NCBI GenBank assembly: GCA_965276835.1 | Contig: OZ255631.1 | Coordinates: 3,286,001 to 3,350,000, forward strand | From: BOG-932 sp965276835 | Lineage (GTDB): Bacteria; Pseudomonadota; Alphaproteobacteria; BOG-932; Roseiterribacteraceae | Length of the DNA: 64,000 nt | Reading direction: 5' to 3' | In this document: positions 24,435 to 34,252 of the stretch, piece by piece | How the letters are laid out: each line of letters opens with the position of its first letter | How positions within the stretch are numbered: position 1 is the first letter of the stretch | Translations under genes and position numbers: made by a program | The notes under the pieces: generated by a model | Databases searched by the model: none | Told to the model about the DNA's origin: nothing | Seen by the model: only the letters and a program-made list of their open reading frames with translations

Positions 24435-26046
24435 AAGGAACCTCCTCCGGCGTGCCCGCCATGCTTGCGGCCGTCAGCATAATGGTAAAGACCGCGCCGG
24501 ACCGGTCCTGACGATTGCCGACCGTAACCGTCCCGCCCATGGACTCGGCGAAGCCGCGGCAGATCGCCAGGCCAAGGCCGGTTCCGGCCCGCGTGCGGTC
24601 GCCGGCCTCCAGCCGGGTGAATTTCTCGAAGATCGCGTCCGCCGATCGGGCCGGGATACCGGCGCCTTCGTCGATGATCTCAAGCGTCACGGTCCCGCCG
24701 GCGCCGCATCCCACGATCCGTATCGCGGTATCGACGGGCGTGTATTTCGCTGCATTGTCCAAAAGATTGAAGAAGACCTGCTCCAGCAGAACGAAATCGG
24801 CCATCACCATCGGTAGATCCTCAGGCAAATCGACCTCCACCGCATGACGCTGCAGTAGCGGTCGCGCCCTGCCGAGAGCGACGCCGACGACTTCGCCGGC
24901 ATCGATCGCCTCCAGACGCGGACGAATCGCGCCGGCCTCCAGCCGCGTCATGTCCAACAGGTTGCCAACGAACCGGTTCAAGCGCTCCGCCTCATCATGC
25001 GCGGTCGAAACCAGGTCGAACCGGGTACGCGCATCGTAGGTTTCGCCATAGGATTTGAGGCTGCTGAGCCCGCCGATGATCGACGCCAAGGGCGTGCGCA
25101 GATCGTGGGAAATTGAGGTCAGCAAGGCATTACGCAGCCGTTCGGTCTCGGCCTGCAGCCGGACGCGATCGACGTCGTCTGCCAGCCGCGCCCGTTCGAT
25201 CGCAACGGCCGCCTGATCCGAAAGCGCGTCCAGCAGCCGCCGTTCGTCCCCGACCGGCGGCAATTCACGCTGGATGCCGACAACGCCGACCGGGCCGGCT
25301 TGAGTCCTGAGCGGCAGAAACAAGCGGCGGCCGCCTGGCAACGTATCCGCGCCGCGACCTGCCGGTCGGTTGTGCGCCCGGCTCCATTCGGCCGCCGCCA
25401 TGTCCGCCGCGTCCAGCCGATCCTCGGGCGGATAACCGGCGCGGACATGCAACCCGTCGGCTTCCGGCAGCAGCAGAACCACATCGCATTTCAGCATCGC
25501 TGCGATCTGATGGGTCACGACCCAAATCAGATCTTCCAGCGAACCGATACCGGCGATCTTGCGGCTGAATCCGTAAAGATCGGCTGTCAGTTTTGCGCGC
25601 GACGCGACGCGCTCCGCCTGACGTTGCTTCTGCGCTGTCAGATTGCTGACGATCAGCGCGACCACCAGGAAGAAGACGAGGGACAACACGTTCGCCGGAT
25701 CGGCGATCGTGAAGGTGTAAAGCGGCGGCAGGAAGAAAAAGTTATAAACCGCGACACTGAGCAAAGAGGCATAGATCGACGGCCATAGGCCATAGCGAAG
25801 CGCGCTGAACAGCACCGCCGTCAGGAACACCAGTGACAGGTTGGGCAGGGCAACGACCTGCTGGATCAGGAAGGAGATTGCGGCCGCGACAGCGACCATC
25901 CCCGTGCTGAACAGAAAAGCGCTGGAACCGACGCGGTGCGGCGCGTCGCGCAGGGCTGCGTCGGGAGATATGTCTCCCGAACGCGATTCGGCATCCGAAA
26001 CAGGCATGATCTGTGAAATAGGTGGGTCTCGCGTCAGTTCCCGCAA
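24424..26046 (-). CDS. kdpD: KdpD-type sensor histidine kinase lacking the N-terminal KdpD/USP region
   Basis: 540 aa, against about 890 for full-length KdpD. Visible: four membrane helices of the DUF4118 module (about 45-135, GLWPSIYASLLSVAVYNFFF), a GAF domain (about 165-300), the dimerisation/phosphoacceptor helix with His in LLTSISHDLRTPLASII, and the HATPase domain (NLLDNAAKYTP, GAGIPARSADAIFEKF, GTGLGLAICRG). The cytoplasmic N-terminal part with the Walker-type KdpD sensor domain and USP domain is absent; the first residues follow the kdpC stop by 12 bp, leaving no room for it. The start is a TTG at 26046 or the ATG at 26007. It should phosphorylate KdpE, but signal input must differ from the E. 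coli model. Confidence 0.93.
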   Translation of the reverse strand: MRELTRDPPISQIMPVSDAESRSGDISPDAALRDAPHRVGSSAFLFSTGMVAVAAAISFLIQQVVALPNLSLVFLTAVLFSALRYGLWPSIYASLLSVAVYNFFFLPPLYTFTIADPANVLSLVFFLVVALIVSNLTAQKQRQAERVASRAKLTADLYGFSRKIAGIGSLEDLIWVVTHQIAAMLKCDVVLLLPEADGLHVRAGYPPEDRLDAADMAAAEWSRAHNRPAGRGADTLPGGRRLFLPLRTQAGPVGVVGIQRELPPVGDERRLLDALSDQAAVAIERARLADDVDRVRLQAETERLRNALLTSISHDLRTPLASIIGGLSSLKSYGETYDARTRFDLVSTAHDEAERLNRFVGNLLDMTRLEAGAIRPRLEAIDAGEVVGVALGRARPLLQRHAVEVDLPEDLPMVMADFVLLEQVFFNLLDNAAKYTPVDTAIRIVGCGAGGTVTLEIIDEGAGIPARSADAIFEKFTRLEAGDRTRAGTGLGLAICRGFAESMGGTVTVGNRQDRSGAVFTIMLTAASMAGTPEEVPYVG

Positions 26047-26058
26047 GACCGGGCCGAC

Positions 26059-26664
26059 CTATTTGACCGACTGCGCGGCGTCCAGCGCAAGGTTGAGCTT
26101 CAGCACATTAACGCGCGGCTCACCCAATACGCCCAGCATCCGGCCCTCGGTCACCTTGGCCACGACAGTCTTCAGCGCATCCTCGGTCATGCCGCGTGCC
26201 TTGGCGACGCGGGGAATCTGGAACGCCGCTGCCGCCGGGGTGATGTCGGGATCCAGACCGCTGGCCGATGTCGTTACCAAGTCGACCGGAATCGGCGCGG
26301 TACTCTGCGCCTTCAGCGTATCGACGTCCCCCTTGACCCGATCGAGCAGCGCCTTGGAGGTCGGTCCGAGATTGGAGCCGCCCGAATTATCGGCGTTATA
26401 CGGCGCGCCGATCGTCTTGGTGGAGTCGTTCGGATCGGTGTCGGTGGTCGCGGACGGACGGCCGTGGAAATATTTTTCTCCCGTGAAATTCTGGCCGATC
26501 AGCGACGAACCGATCACCTTGCCGTCCTTCTCGATCAGGCTGCCGTTCGCCTGCCCTGAAAACAGCGCCTGACCGACGCCCGTCATGGCCAGCGGGTAGA
26601 TGATGCCGGTCATGACGGTCAGCAGCACGATCATCACGATCGCAGGACGAATTTGCTTGAGCAT
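26059..26664 (-). CDS. kdpC: KdpC, potassium-transporting ATPase subunit C
   Basis: 201 aa. Single N-terminal membrane helix (IVMIVLLTVMTGIIYPLAMT) and a periplasmic domain with the family motifs GSSLIGQNFTGEKYFHGRPS and ASGLDPDITPAAAAFQIPRV. KdpC stabilises the KdpFABC complex and helps ATP binding or potassium affinity. It lies 28 bp after kdpB and 12 bp before kdpD on the same strand. Length is normal. Confidence 0.97.
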   Translation of the reverse strand: MLKQIRPAIVMIVLLTVMTGIIYPLAMTGVGQALFSGQANGSLIEKDGKVIGSSLIGQNFTGEKYFHGRPSATTDTDPNDSTKTIGAPYNADNSGGSNLGPTSKALLDRVKGDVDTLKAQSTAPIPVDLVTTSASGLDPDITPAAAAFQIPRVAKARGMTEDALKTVVAKVTEGRMLGVLGEPRVNVLKLNLALDAAQSVK

Positions 26665-26692
26665 GATACTTGCCTTTCCTCCGGCGCTCGCC

Positions 26693-28798
<2,106 letters not shown>

Positions 28799-28813
28799 GG
28801 ATTTTGCTCCGGA

Positions 28814-30538
28814 TCAAAACAGGCTGCCCATGCGCATGGCGAGATGTTCGACCACGGGGCCGAGCGCCAGTGCAGGGAAGAAGGTGAGGCCGCCGACGAT
28901 CACGATGACGCCGATCAGAAGAGCGACGAACAGGCCGTTATCGGTCGGGAACGTGCCGGCGGAGGGCGGGACGATCTTCTTGGCGGCGAGCGAACCCGCA
29001 ACCGCCAGCATCGGTACGATGAACAGGAATCGGCCCATGAACATCGCGATCGCCATGGTCACCTGCCAAAACATGTTGGCGCCCAGTCCGGCGAAAGCGC
29101 TGCCGTTATTCGCGGTGGCCGACGTGTAGGCATAGAGGATCTCGCTGAACCCGTGTGGACCGGCATTGCTCAGCGTGGCCGTGCCGGCCGGCACGACGCT
29201 CGCGATCGCCGAGAAACCCAGGATCGAGAAGGGCAGGATCAGGATGGCGAGAATGCTCATCTTCACCTCCCGCGCTTCGAGCTTCTTGCCGATATATTCC
29301 GGCGTCCGCCCGACCATCAGCCCGGCCACGAAGACCGCGATGATGGCGAACATCAGCATGCCGTAAAGGCCGGATCCGACACCGCCGAAGATGATCTCTC
29401 CCAGCTGCATATTGATCATCGGGATCATGCCCGACAGCGGCATGAGGCTGTCATGCATGGCATTGACGGCGCCGCAGGACGCATCGGTCGTTACGGTAGC
29501 GAACAAGGCGGAGTTGGCGATGCCGAACCGCACCTCCTTGCCCTCCATATTGCCGCCGGACTGCAGCGGGCTGGCCGACTGGTCGATGTCCATCGTCGCC
29601 ATCGCGGGATTGCCGCCGGCCTCAACCGGATAGATGATGGAGGTGCCGGCCAGGAACAGCAGACCCATGACGCCGAATAGCGCCCAGCCCTGTTTTTCCT
29701 TACCGACCATGCGGCCGAACACGTTGGTCAGCGCCGCGCCGATTGCGAAGATGCAGATCATCTGAAACAGGTTGGTCAGCGCGTTGGGGTTCTCGAACGG
29801 ATGCGCGGAGTTGCCATTGAAGAAGCCGCCACCGTTGGTGCCGAGCATCTTGATGACCTCCTGGCTGGCGACCGGGCCGACGGCAATGCTCTGTTTCGCG
29901 CCCTCAAGCGTGATTGCATCGACATTGCCGCCAAGCGTCTGCGGCACACCCTGCCAGATCAGGAAAATCGCGCCGACAATCGCAATCGGCAGCAGGATGT
30001 AGAGGGTGCAGCGGACCAGATCGACCCAGAAATTGCCCAGGGTCTTGGCCGAACGCCGCGAGAAGCCGCGGATGATCGCCATGGCCAGCGCGACGCCGGT
30101 GGCGGCGGACACGAAGTTGTGCACGGTAAGCCCCATCATCTGCGACAGGTAGCTCATCGTGGTTTCGCCGGAATAAAACTGCCAGTTCGTGTTGGTCACG
30201 AAGCTGATTGCAGTATTGAGCGCGAGTTCGGGCGACAGGGCCGGAAGCCCTTGCGGATTGAGCGGCAGGACGTCCTGAAAGCGGAATATCGCATAGAGCG
30301 ACACTGCGCCGGCGAGGCTGAACAGCAGCATCGCCACGCCATATACAAGCCAGCTTTGTTCCGCGTCGGGTTTGACGCCTGACGCGGCATAGAGCAGGCG
30401 TTCAACCGGCCGGAGAATCGGCGACAGAAGGGTCCGGTCGCCGTTGAAAACGCGTGTCATATAGCCGCCGAGCGGCCGGGTGAGCGCAATGACCGCGATA
30501 CAGAAAATCGCAATCTGCAAAATGCCATTAATGGTCAT
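28814..30538 (-). CDS. kdpA: KdpA, potassium-channel-like subunit
   Basis: 574 aa with about ten membrane helices, related to the Trk/Ktr potassium channels. Selectivity-filter segments are seen in NTNWQFYSGETTMSYLSQMM and GTNGGGFFNGNSAHPFENP, followed by a third in MPLSGMIPMINMQLGEIIFG. It forms the K+ entry path of the KdpFABC complex. Gene order kdpF-A-B-C-D-E follows the usual operon. Length fits the family. Confidence 0.98.
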   Translation of the reverse strand: MTINGILQIAIFCIAVIALTRPLGGYMTRVFNGDRTLLSPILRPVERLLYAASGVKPDAEQSWLVYGVAMLLFSLAGAVSLYAIFRFQDVLPLNPQGLPALSPELALNTAISFVTNTNWQFYSGETTMSYLSQMMGLTVHNFVSAATGVALAMAIIRGFSRRSAKTLGNFWVDLVRCTLYILLPIAIVGAIFLIWQGVPQTLGGNVDAITLEGAKQSIAVGPVASQEVIKMLGTNGGGFFNGNSAHPFENPNALTNLFQMICIFAIGAALTNVFGRMVGKEKQGWALFGVMGLLFLAGTSIIYPVEAGGNPAMATMDIDQSASPLQSGGNMEGKEVRFGIANSALFATVTTDASCGAVNAMHDSLMPLSGMIPMINMQLGEIIFGGVGSGLYGMLMFAIIAVFVAGLMVGRTPEYIGKKLEAREVKMSILAILILPFSILGFSAIASVVPAGTATLSNAGPHGFSEILYAYTSATANNGSAFAGLGANMFWQVTMAIAMFMGRFLFIVPMLAVAGSLAAKKIVPPSAGTFPTDNGLFVALLIGVIVIVGGLTFFPALALGPVVEHLAMRMGSLF

Positions 30539-30570
30539 GGGAAATTCCTAAAATCGCCGGAGCCCAAGAA

Positions 30571-30660
30571 CTAGAATCGTTCCGGGCGGATCAGGGCGTA
30601 GACCAGATAAATCGTCAGCCCGGCCGAGACGGCGGCGCCGAGTATGTAATCGAAAAGCAT
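30571..30660 (-). CDS. kdpF: KdpF, small membrane subunit of the potassium pump
   Basis: 29 aa, read directly from the minus strand: MLFDYILGAAVSAGLTIYLV then YALIRPERF and TAG. One membrane helix plus the typical ALI-x-PE-x-F ending of KdpF. Ribosome site GGGGGGAG lies just upstream of the ATG at 30658-30660. KdpF stabilises the KdpABC complex through lipid-like contacts. It ends 32 bp before kdpA. Confidence 0.93.
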   Translation of the reverse strand: MLFDYILGAAVSAGLTIYLVYALIRPERF

Positions 30661-30670
30661 CGGCTCCCCC

Positions 30671-30754
30671 CTACATGCGTTCGCAGGCAGACAGATAGGC
30701 AAGGCCAACGCCGAACAGCCCAACAATGAGGACCAGCCAAATAATGTCGAACAT
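30671..30754 (-). CDS. 27-residue single-helix membrane peptide at the head of the kdp operon
   Basis: From the ATG at 30752-30754 (GGAGCG ribosome site 6 bases upstream) the minus strand encodes MFDIIWLVLIVGLFGVGLAY then LSACERM and TAG. One hydrophobic helix followed by a short Cys-Glu-Arg tail. The stop is 10 bp before the kdpF start. From memory, similar tiny proteins ending in ACxRL/M precede kdpF in several alphaproteobacteria, so it is probably a real, unnamed component of the locus. Possible roles are a second KdpF-like stabiliser or a regulator; neither is shown. Confidence 0.7.
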   Translation of the reverse strand: MFDIIWLVLIVGLFGVGLAYLSACERM

Positions 30755-30883
30755 AGATCGCTCCATACAGGACGGACCCGGCCCGTCTGTTATGGATTTA
30801 AATAGTCGCGAAGGTCATAAAAATGCGAGATCGGAATAAGAACTTATAAATAAACGAGATATAAAAATCCCCTATCGTAATAT

Positions 30884-30910
30884 AAACAGTTTTTTATTTG
30901 AAAACTGTTT
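30884..30910. promoter_or_regulatory. 10-bp inverted repeat upstream of the kdp operon
   Basis: aaacagtttt and aaaactgttt are separated by 7 bp in a very AT-rich stretch (about 30820-30930), 130-156 bp upstream of the first kdp start codon. It could be a KdpE or other operator for kdp, or a hairpin in the leader of the small ORFs to its right. The surrounding 30755-31031 holds no other gene I can support. Confidence 0.4.
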
Positions 30911-31031
30911 TTACGAATATTCCGATTTCTTGATATGGAATCTTTATCGGACCCAGCCCTATGTCTCGCCGGATCGCACCGGAAACCGTCCATCCCGACG
31001 GTGCCCCATGTGCACAACAGTCGAGCCGATC

Positions 31032-31277
31032 ATGAACATTTCATTCGTCGTGACTTACACAAAGACGCGGGTCAAACCGCCCGCCACTGCCATCGAGTAC
31101 GATAGAGCCTTTCCCACGATGTGGGCGGCGCTCAATTTCTGCGTCCGCCTGACCGCGCTGGGCGGCAATGCAATGCTGATCGCGCAATATATCGGCGACC
31201 GGGAGGACGCGGCACTCGAAGGCCAATCTCTTACCGATGCCGTCGAGCGCCAGAAGAACCGCATTGAAGCCGCTTAA
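31032..31277 (+). CDS. Hypothetical protein, 81 aa
   Basis: From the ATG at 31032 it encodes MNISFVVTYTKTRVKPPATA... ending QKNRIEAA. The frame is open 34 codons further back, but the upstream part has no ribosome site and looks non-coding. No family recognised. Composition and codon choice fit the genome. It is first of three tightly packed tiny ORFs ending against the gntR stop, and is transcribed away from kdp, so it might respond to the same signal. Confidence 0.4.
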   Translation: MNISFVVTYTKTRVKPPATAIEYDRAFPTMWAALNFCVRLTALGGNAMLIAQYIGDREDAALEGQSLTDAVERQKNRIEAA

Positions 31278-31428
31278 ACTGAAGATATGGCCGGCACTGG
31301 CGCTTTGCCTGATGCCGGTCTGCGCTCATGCGGCCCTGGTCGCGACGCACAGGCACCGGGCCGTGCGCAATGTCGTGCTCGTCGCCAAGCCGATCCAAGC
31401 CAAAACAGTAGACGGAGCCGCCCGATGA
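31264..31428 (+). CDS. Hypothetical small exported peptide, about 54 aa
   Basis: Starting at the TTG 31264 (or the ATG 31237) the frame encodes a Lys-rich start, a hydrophobic core and an AHA cleavage-like site (KIWPALALCLMPVCAHA), then about 30 basic or polar residues. This looks like a signal peptide plus a tiny mature product. It overlaps the previous ORF and its stop overlaps the next start as ATGA. No family recognised. Confidence 0.35.
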   Translation: MKPLKLKIWPALALCLMPVCAHAALVATHRHRAVRNVVLVAKPIQAKTVDGAAR

Positions 31429-31565
31429 AACGGTCCGAGGCCTTAGCGCTTATTTCTTATGTCGAGGCCAAACTGGCGCGCGGAATAAAAAAGCCCGGGC
31501 AACCCAAATTTCGCATGCCGAAATGGCCCTTGCGACGACATCGCGCTCACCGGTCCGACATTTAG
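31425..31565 (+). CDS. Hypothetical basic peptide, 46 aa
   Basis: MKRSEALALISYVEAKLARG then a Lys/Arg/Pro/His-rich tail. The ATG overlaps the previous stop (ATGA), an arrangement expected of translationally coupled real genes. The stop overlaps the convergent gntR stop by a few bases. No family recognised; a nucleic-acid or membrane-binding peptide is possible from its charge. Confidence 0.35.
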   Translation: MKRSEALALISYVEAKLARGIKKPGQPKFRMPKWPLRRHRAHRSDI

Positions 31566-32302
31566 CCCGCCAGCTCCGCATCGCCGGGACTAAGCCCGCG
31601 CATCTGGTCGCCATAGGCGCGAACGTGGCGGGCCATCCGGCGCTCGGCGGCCTCGGCGTCGCCGGCAAAGATCGCGGCTTGGATGCGGTCATGTACCGCG
31701 ATGGTCTGGCGGCGAACCTCATCGGAATCGAGCTGCGGGTTTTCGGTTGCGGATTGGATCACCGCCGAGATCGCGGTCATGAATCCGACCAGCGGTTCGT
31801 TGTGGCTGGCGTTGGCGACGGCCAGATGCCAGTCGACATTCGCCTCAAGATAGGCGGCGCGGTCCGTTTGACTTGCCGCAAGCCGCGTCTGCGCTTCAGC
31901 CAACGCCGCCACGTCCGCATCCGTGCGGTTGAGGGCCGCCAGCCGCGCGACGGCGGGCTCGATTACCTCACGCGTTTCCAACAGCGATTTGAGGCGAATG
32001 CGCCGCCCTCGGACGAACAGCCCGACCGACCGCGCGATCGAATCGGCTGTCGGCTGCTTGACCGACGCGCCGCCATTGCGGCCGGGCCGAGTCTGGATCA
32101 GCCCTTCCGATTCCAAAATACGCAGCGCCTCACGCACCGAGGCGCGGCTGAGCCCCGACCGTTCGCCCAGCTCGCGTTCGGTCGGCAGCGGGCTGCCTTC
32201 ATCCAGCTCACCGCGCAAGATCCGCTCGCGCAGATGTTCGGCCAGGACGTCCGAGGCTTTGGGCACGACCAGCCGCTTCACCGTGATCGGGCTGACGGAC
32301 AC
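31562..32302 (-). CDS. GntR/FadR-type regulator with FCD ligand domain
   Basis: About 246 aa from a GTG at 32300-32302, four bases after the crotonase stop; a longer ATG start (32332) would overlap that gene. N-terminal winged helix (GSPLPTERELGERSGLSRAS, EALRILESEGLIQTRPGRNG) and C-terminal all-helical FCD domain with metal-ligand type His residues (WHLAVANASHNEPL, ARHVRAYG). FCD regulators bind carboxylic acids or acyl-CoA and repress the nearby operon. As last gene of the hyuA-hyuB-acd-caiB-ech run it probably controls that operon. Confidence 0.88.
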   Translation of the reverse strand: MSVSPITVKRLVVPKASDVLAEHLRERILRGELDEGSPLPTERELGERSGLSRASVREALRILESEGLIQTRPGRNGGASVKQPTADSIARSVGLFVRGRRIRLKSLLETREVIEPAVARLAALNRTDADVAALAEAQTRLAASQTDRAAYLEANVDWHLAVANASHNEPLVGFMTAISAVIQSATENPQLDSDEVRRQTIAVHDRIQAAIFAGDAEAAERRMARHVRAYGDQMRGLSPGDAELAG

Positions 32303-32306
32303 GCGG

Positions 32307-33050
32307 TCAGCGCCCCTCGAAACGGGGGGCACGCTTGGCCAAGCGCGCGGCCATGCCCTCCTTGCCGTCGGCGCTGCGCAGCACTTCGCTCACCATCCGA
32401 TCCAGATCTTCGTGCGGAATGTGATCGCGATACTCCATCTCCCGCACGATCACCGCCTTCATTGCCTTCAACGCCAGCGGCGCGTTGGCAGACAGCCGGT
32501 CGACCACCGCCTGAGCCGCGGATTCCAAATCCTGCGGCTCGGCAATGTGGGAGATAATGCCCAATTCGTGAAATGTCCGCGCCGGCATCGGATCGCCCAG
32601 CAGCAGGATTTTGCGGGTCATCACCGGCCCCGCCACCTCCAGCAGCTTCTTGATCAGGAACCAACTGGGCACCAGCCCGATCTGCGAGAGCGACATGCCG
32701 AACCGCGCGGCCGCGCTGGCGACGACCAGGTCGCAATGCAACGCCAGCTCATTGCCGCCGGCGATGGCATCACCCTGCACCACGGCCACGACCGGCAGGG
32801 GATAGGTTTCCACCGTGCGCAGCATGCCCTCGATCGGCGTGGTTTCGACAGTGTGGTCGGCCAAGTCCAGCCCTGCACAGAATACAGGCCCGGCAGCGCG
32901 AACGACCGCGACGCGCTCGGTCGAGGCCGGCGGAACGCGGAATGCCTCATCCAACCGCGCGATCATCTCGGCGTTCAACGCATTCCGCTTCTCCGGCCGG
33001 TTGAGCAGGACGGTGCGAACCGGCCCCTCGACTTTCATTTCGACGATCAT
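32307..33050 (-). CDS. Enoyl-CoA hydratase/isomerase (crotonase) family protein
   Basis: 247 aa. Oxyanion-hole segments FCAGLDLADH and VVQGDAIAGGNELALHCDLV are present. The first catalytic Glu equivalent (GGNELAL) is kept, while the second position, PEILLG in hydratases, reads SLSQIG here, so one of the two Glu is missing. That points to an isomerase, hydrolase or other crotonase reaction rather than a plain hydratase. The start overlaps the CoA-transferase stop by one base (TGATG). Substrate unknown. Confidence 0.88.
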   Translation of the reverse strand: MIVEMKVEGPVRTVLLNRPEKRNALNAEMIARLDEAFRVPPASTERVAVVRAAGPVFCAGLDLADHTVETTPIEGMLRTVETYPLPVVAVVQGDAIAGGNELALHCDLVVASAAARFGMSLSQIGLVPSWFLIKKLLEVAGPVMTRKILLLGDPMPARTFHELGIISHIAEPQDLESAAQAVVDRLSANAPLALKAMKAVIVREMEYRDHIPHEDLDRMVSEVLRSADGKEGMAARLAKRAPRFEGR

Positions 33051-34252
33051 CAGATCACTCCCGCGTCGCGCAGTTCGGCGACCTTATCGGCCCCCAGCCC
33101 CAACCATTCGCCATAGACCGATTCGTTCTGTTCGCCCAACCGTCCGCTGGGAACCAACTCGGTCAGTTTGGTCCCCTCGAAGCGCAAGGCGCTACGCTGG
33201 ACGACGATGCGGCCGAGTTCCGGGTGGTCGATCCAGGTCAGCGCACCCCGTTCATGCAGATGCGGATCGTTGACCACCTCATGCAGATCGCGCAACGGAG
33301 CACACGGCACGTGGGCCGCGATCAGCGTTTCGAACAACACCTGTTTCGGTTGTGAGCATGTCCAGCCGGTGACGATTTCATCGACCGCGTCCATATGGGC
33401 AACGCGGGATTTGAGGCTGGCGAAACGCTCGTCCATCGCCAGATCTTCACGGCCCATCACACGCAGCAACGACTGCCATTGATGCTCGCCGACGCAGATG
33501 ATCGCGAGATAGCCATCCGCCGCCGGATAGACGTTATAGGGGGATTCGGCGAGACCGCTGTGGCGGTTGCCGGTGCGCGACGGGGCATTCTCGGGCGCGT
33601 TATGCATCAAGCCGAGGCTGGAGCTGAGTGTTGCGTACACCGCCTCCTGCATCGACACCTCGACCAGCCGGCCACGCCCGGTCTTCTCACGCTGATAGAG
33701 CGCGGCGGCGATGGCGCCGAACAGATGGACCCCAGCGGAAAAATCGCAGATCGCCGGTCCGGCCTTCACCGGCGGCCGATCGGGAAAGCCGGTGATGCTC
33801 ATGATGCCGGAGATTGCCTGTACGGTCAGGTCCATCGCCGGATAATCGCGATTGGGCCCGCTGCGCCCATAACCGGAACTGGCGCCATAGATCAGGCGCG
33901 GGTTGCGGTCCCGCAGTATGTCCCAGCCCAGGCCCAGCCGTTCCATCGTGCCGGGTGCGAAGTTCTCGACCAGCACATCGGCCCTGTCGACCATGCGCAG
34001 CAGAAGGTCCCGGCCGCGTTCGGTCTTAAGATTTAACGTCACCGGCCGCTTGTTGGTATTCAGCATGGCAAAGGGCAGCGCCGCTCCGCCCACGGAGCCA
34101 CGCCTGCGCAGATGTTCGCCACCCGGCGGTTCGATTTTGATCACCTCAGCCCCGGCCATCGCCATCATGAAGGTGGCGTAGGGGCCGTTATAGATCTGGG
34201 TCAGGTCGACGACCGTGACCCCATCGAGCGGCGGCGGCAGGTCTTCCGTCAT
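33050..34252 (-). CDS. CaiB/BaiF family (family III) CoA transferase
   Basis: 400 aa. Hallmarks: LDGVTVVDLTQIYNGPYATF, AGAEVIKIEPPGGEHLRR, NTNKRPVTLNLKTERGRDLL, ENFAPGTMERLGLGWD and the ITGFPDRPPVKAGPAICDFS segment. The family moves CoA between carboxylic acids, usually from succinyl-CoA or the product. It would activate the acid substrate of this operon for the dehydrogenase and crotonase. Start and stop overlap the neighbours by 4 and 1 bases. Confidence 0.93.
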   Translation of the reverse strand: MTEDLPPPLDGVTVVDLTQIYNGPYATFMMAMAGAEVIKIEPPGGEHLRRRGSVGGAALPFAMLNTNKRPVTLNLKTERGRDLLLRMVDRADVLVENFAPGTMERLGLGWDILRDRNPRLIYGASSGYGRSGPNRDYPAMDLTVQAISGIMSITGFPDRPPVKAGPAICDFSAGVHLFGAIAAALYQREKTGRGRLVEVSMQEAVYATLSSSLGLMHNAPENAPSRTGNRHSGLAESPYNVYPAADGYLAIICVGEHQWQSLLRVMGREDLAMDERFASLKSRVAHMDAVDEIVTGWTCSQPKQVLFETLIAAHVPCAPLRDLHEVVNDPHLHERGALTWIDHPELGRIVVQRSALRFEGTKLTELVPSGRLGEQNESVYGEWLGLGADKVAELRDAGVI

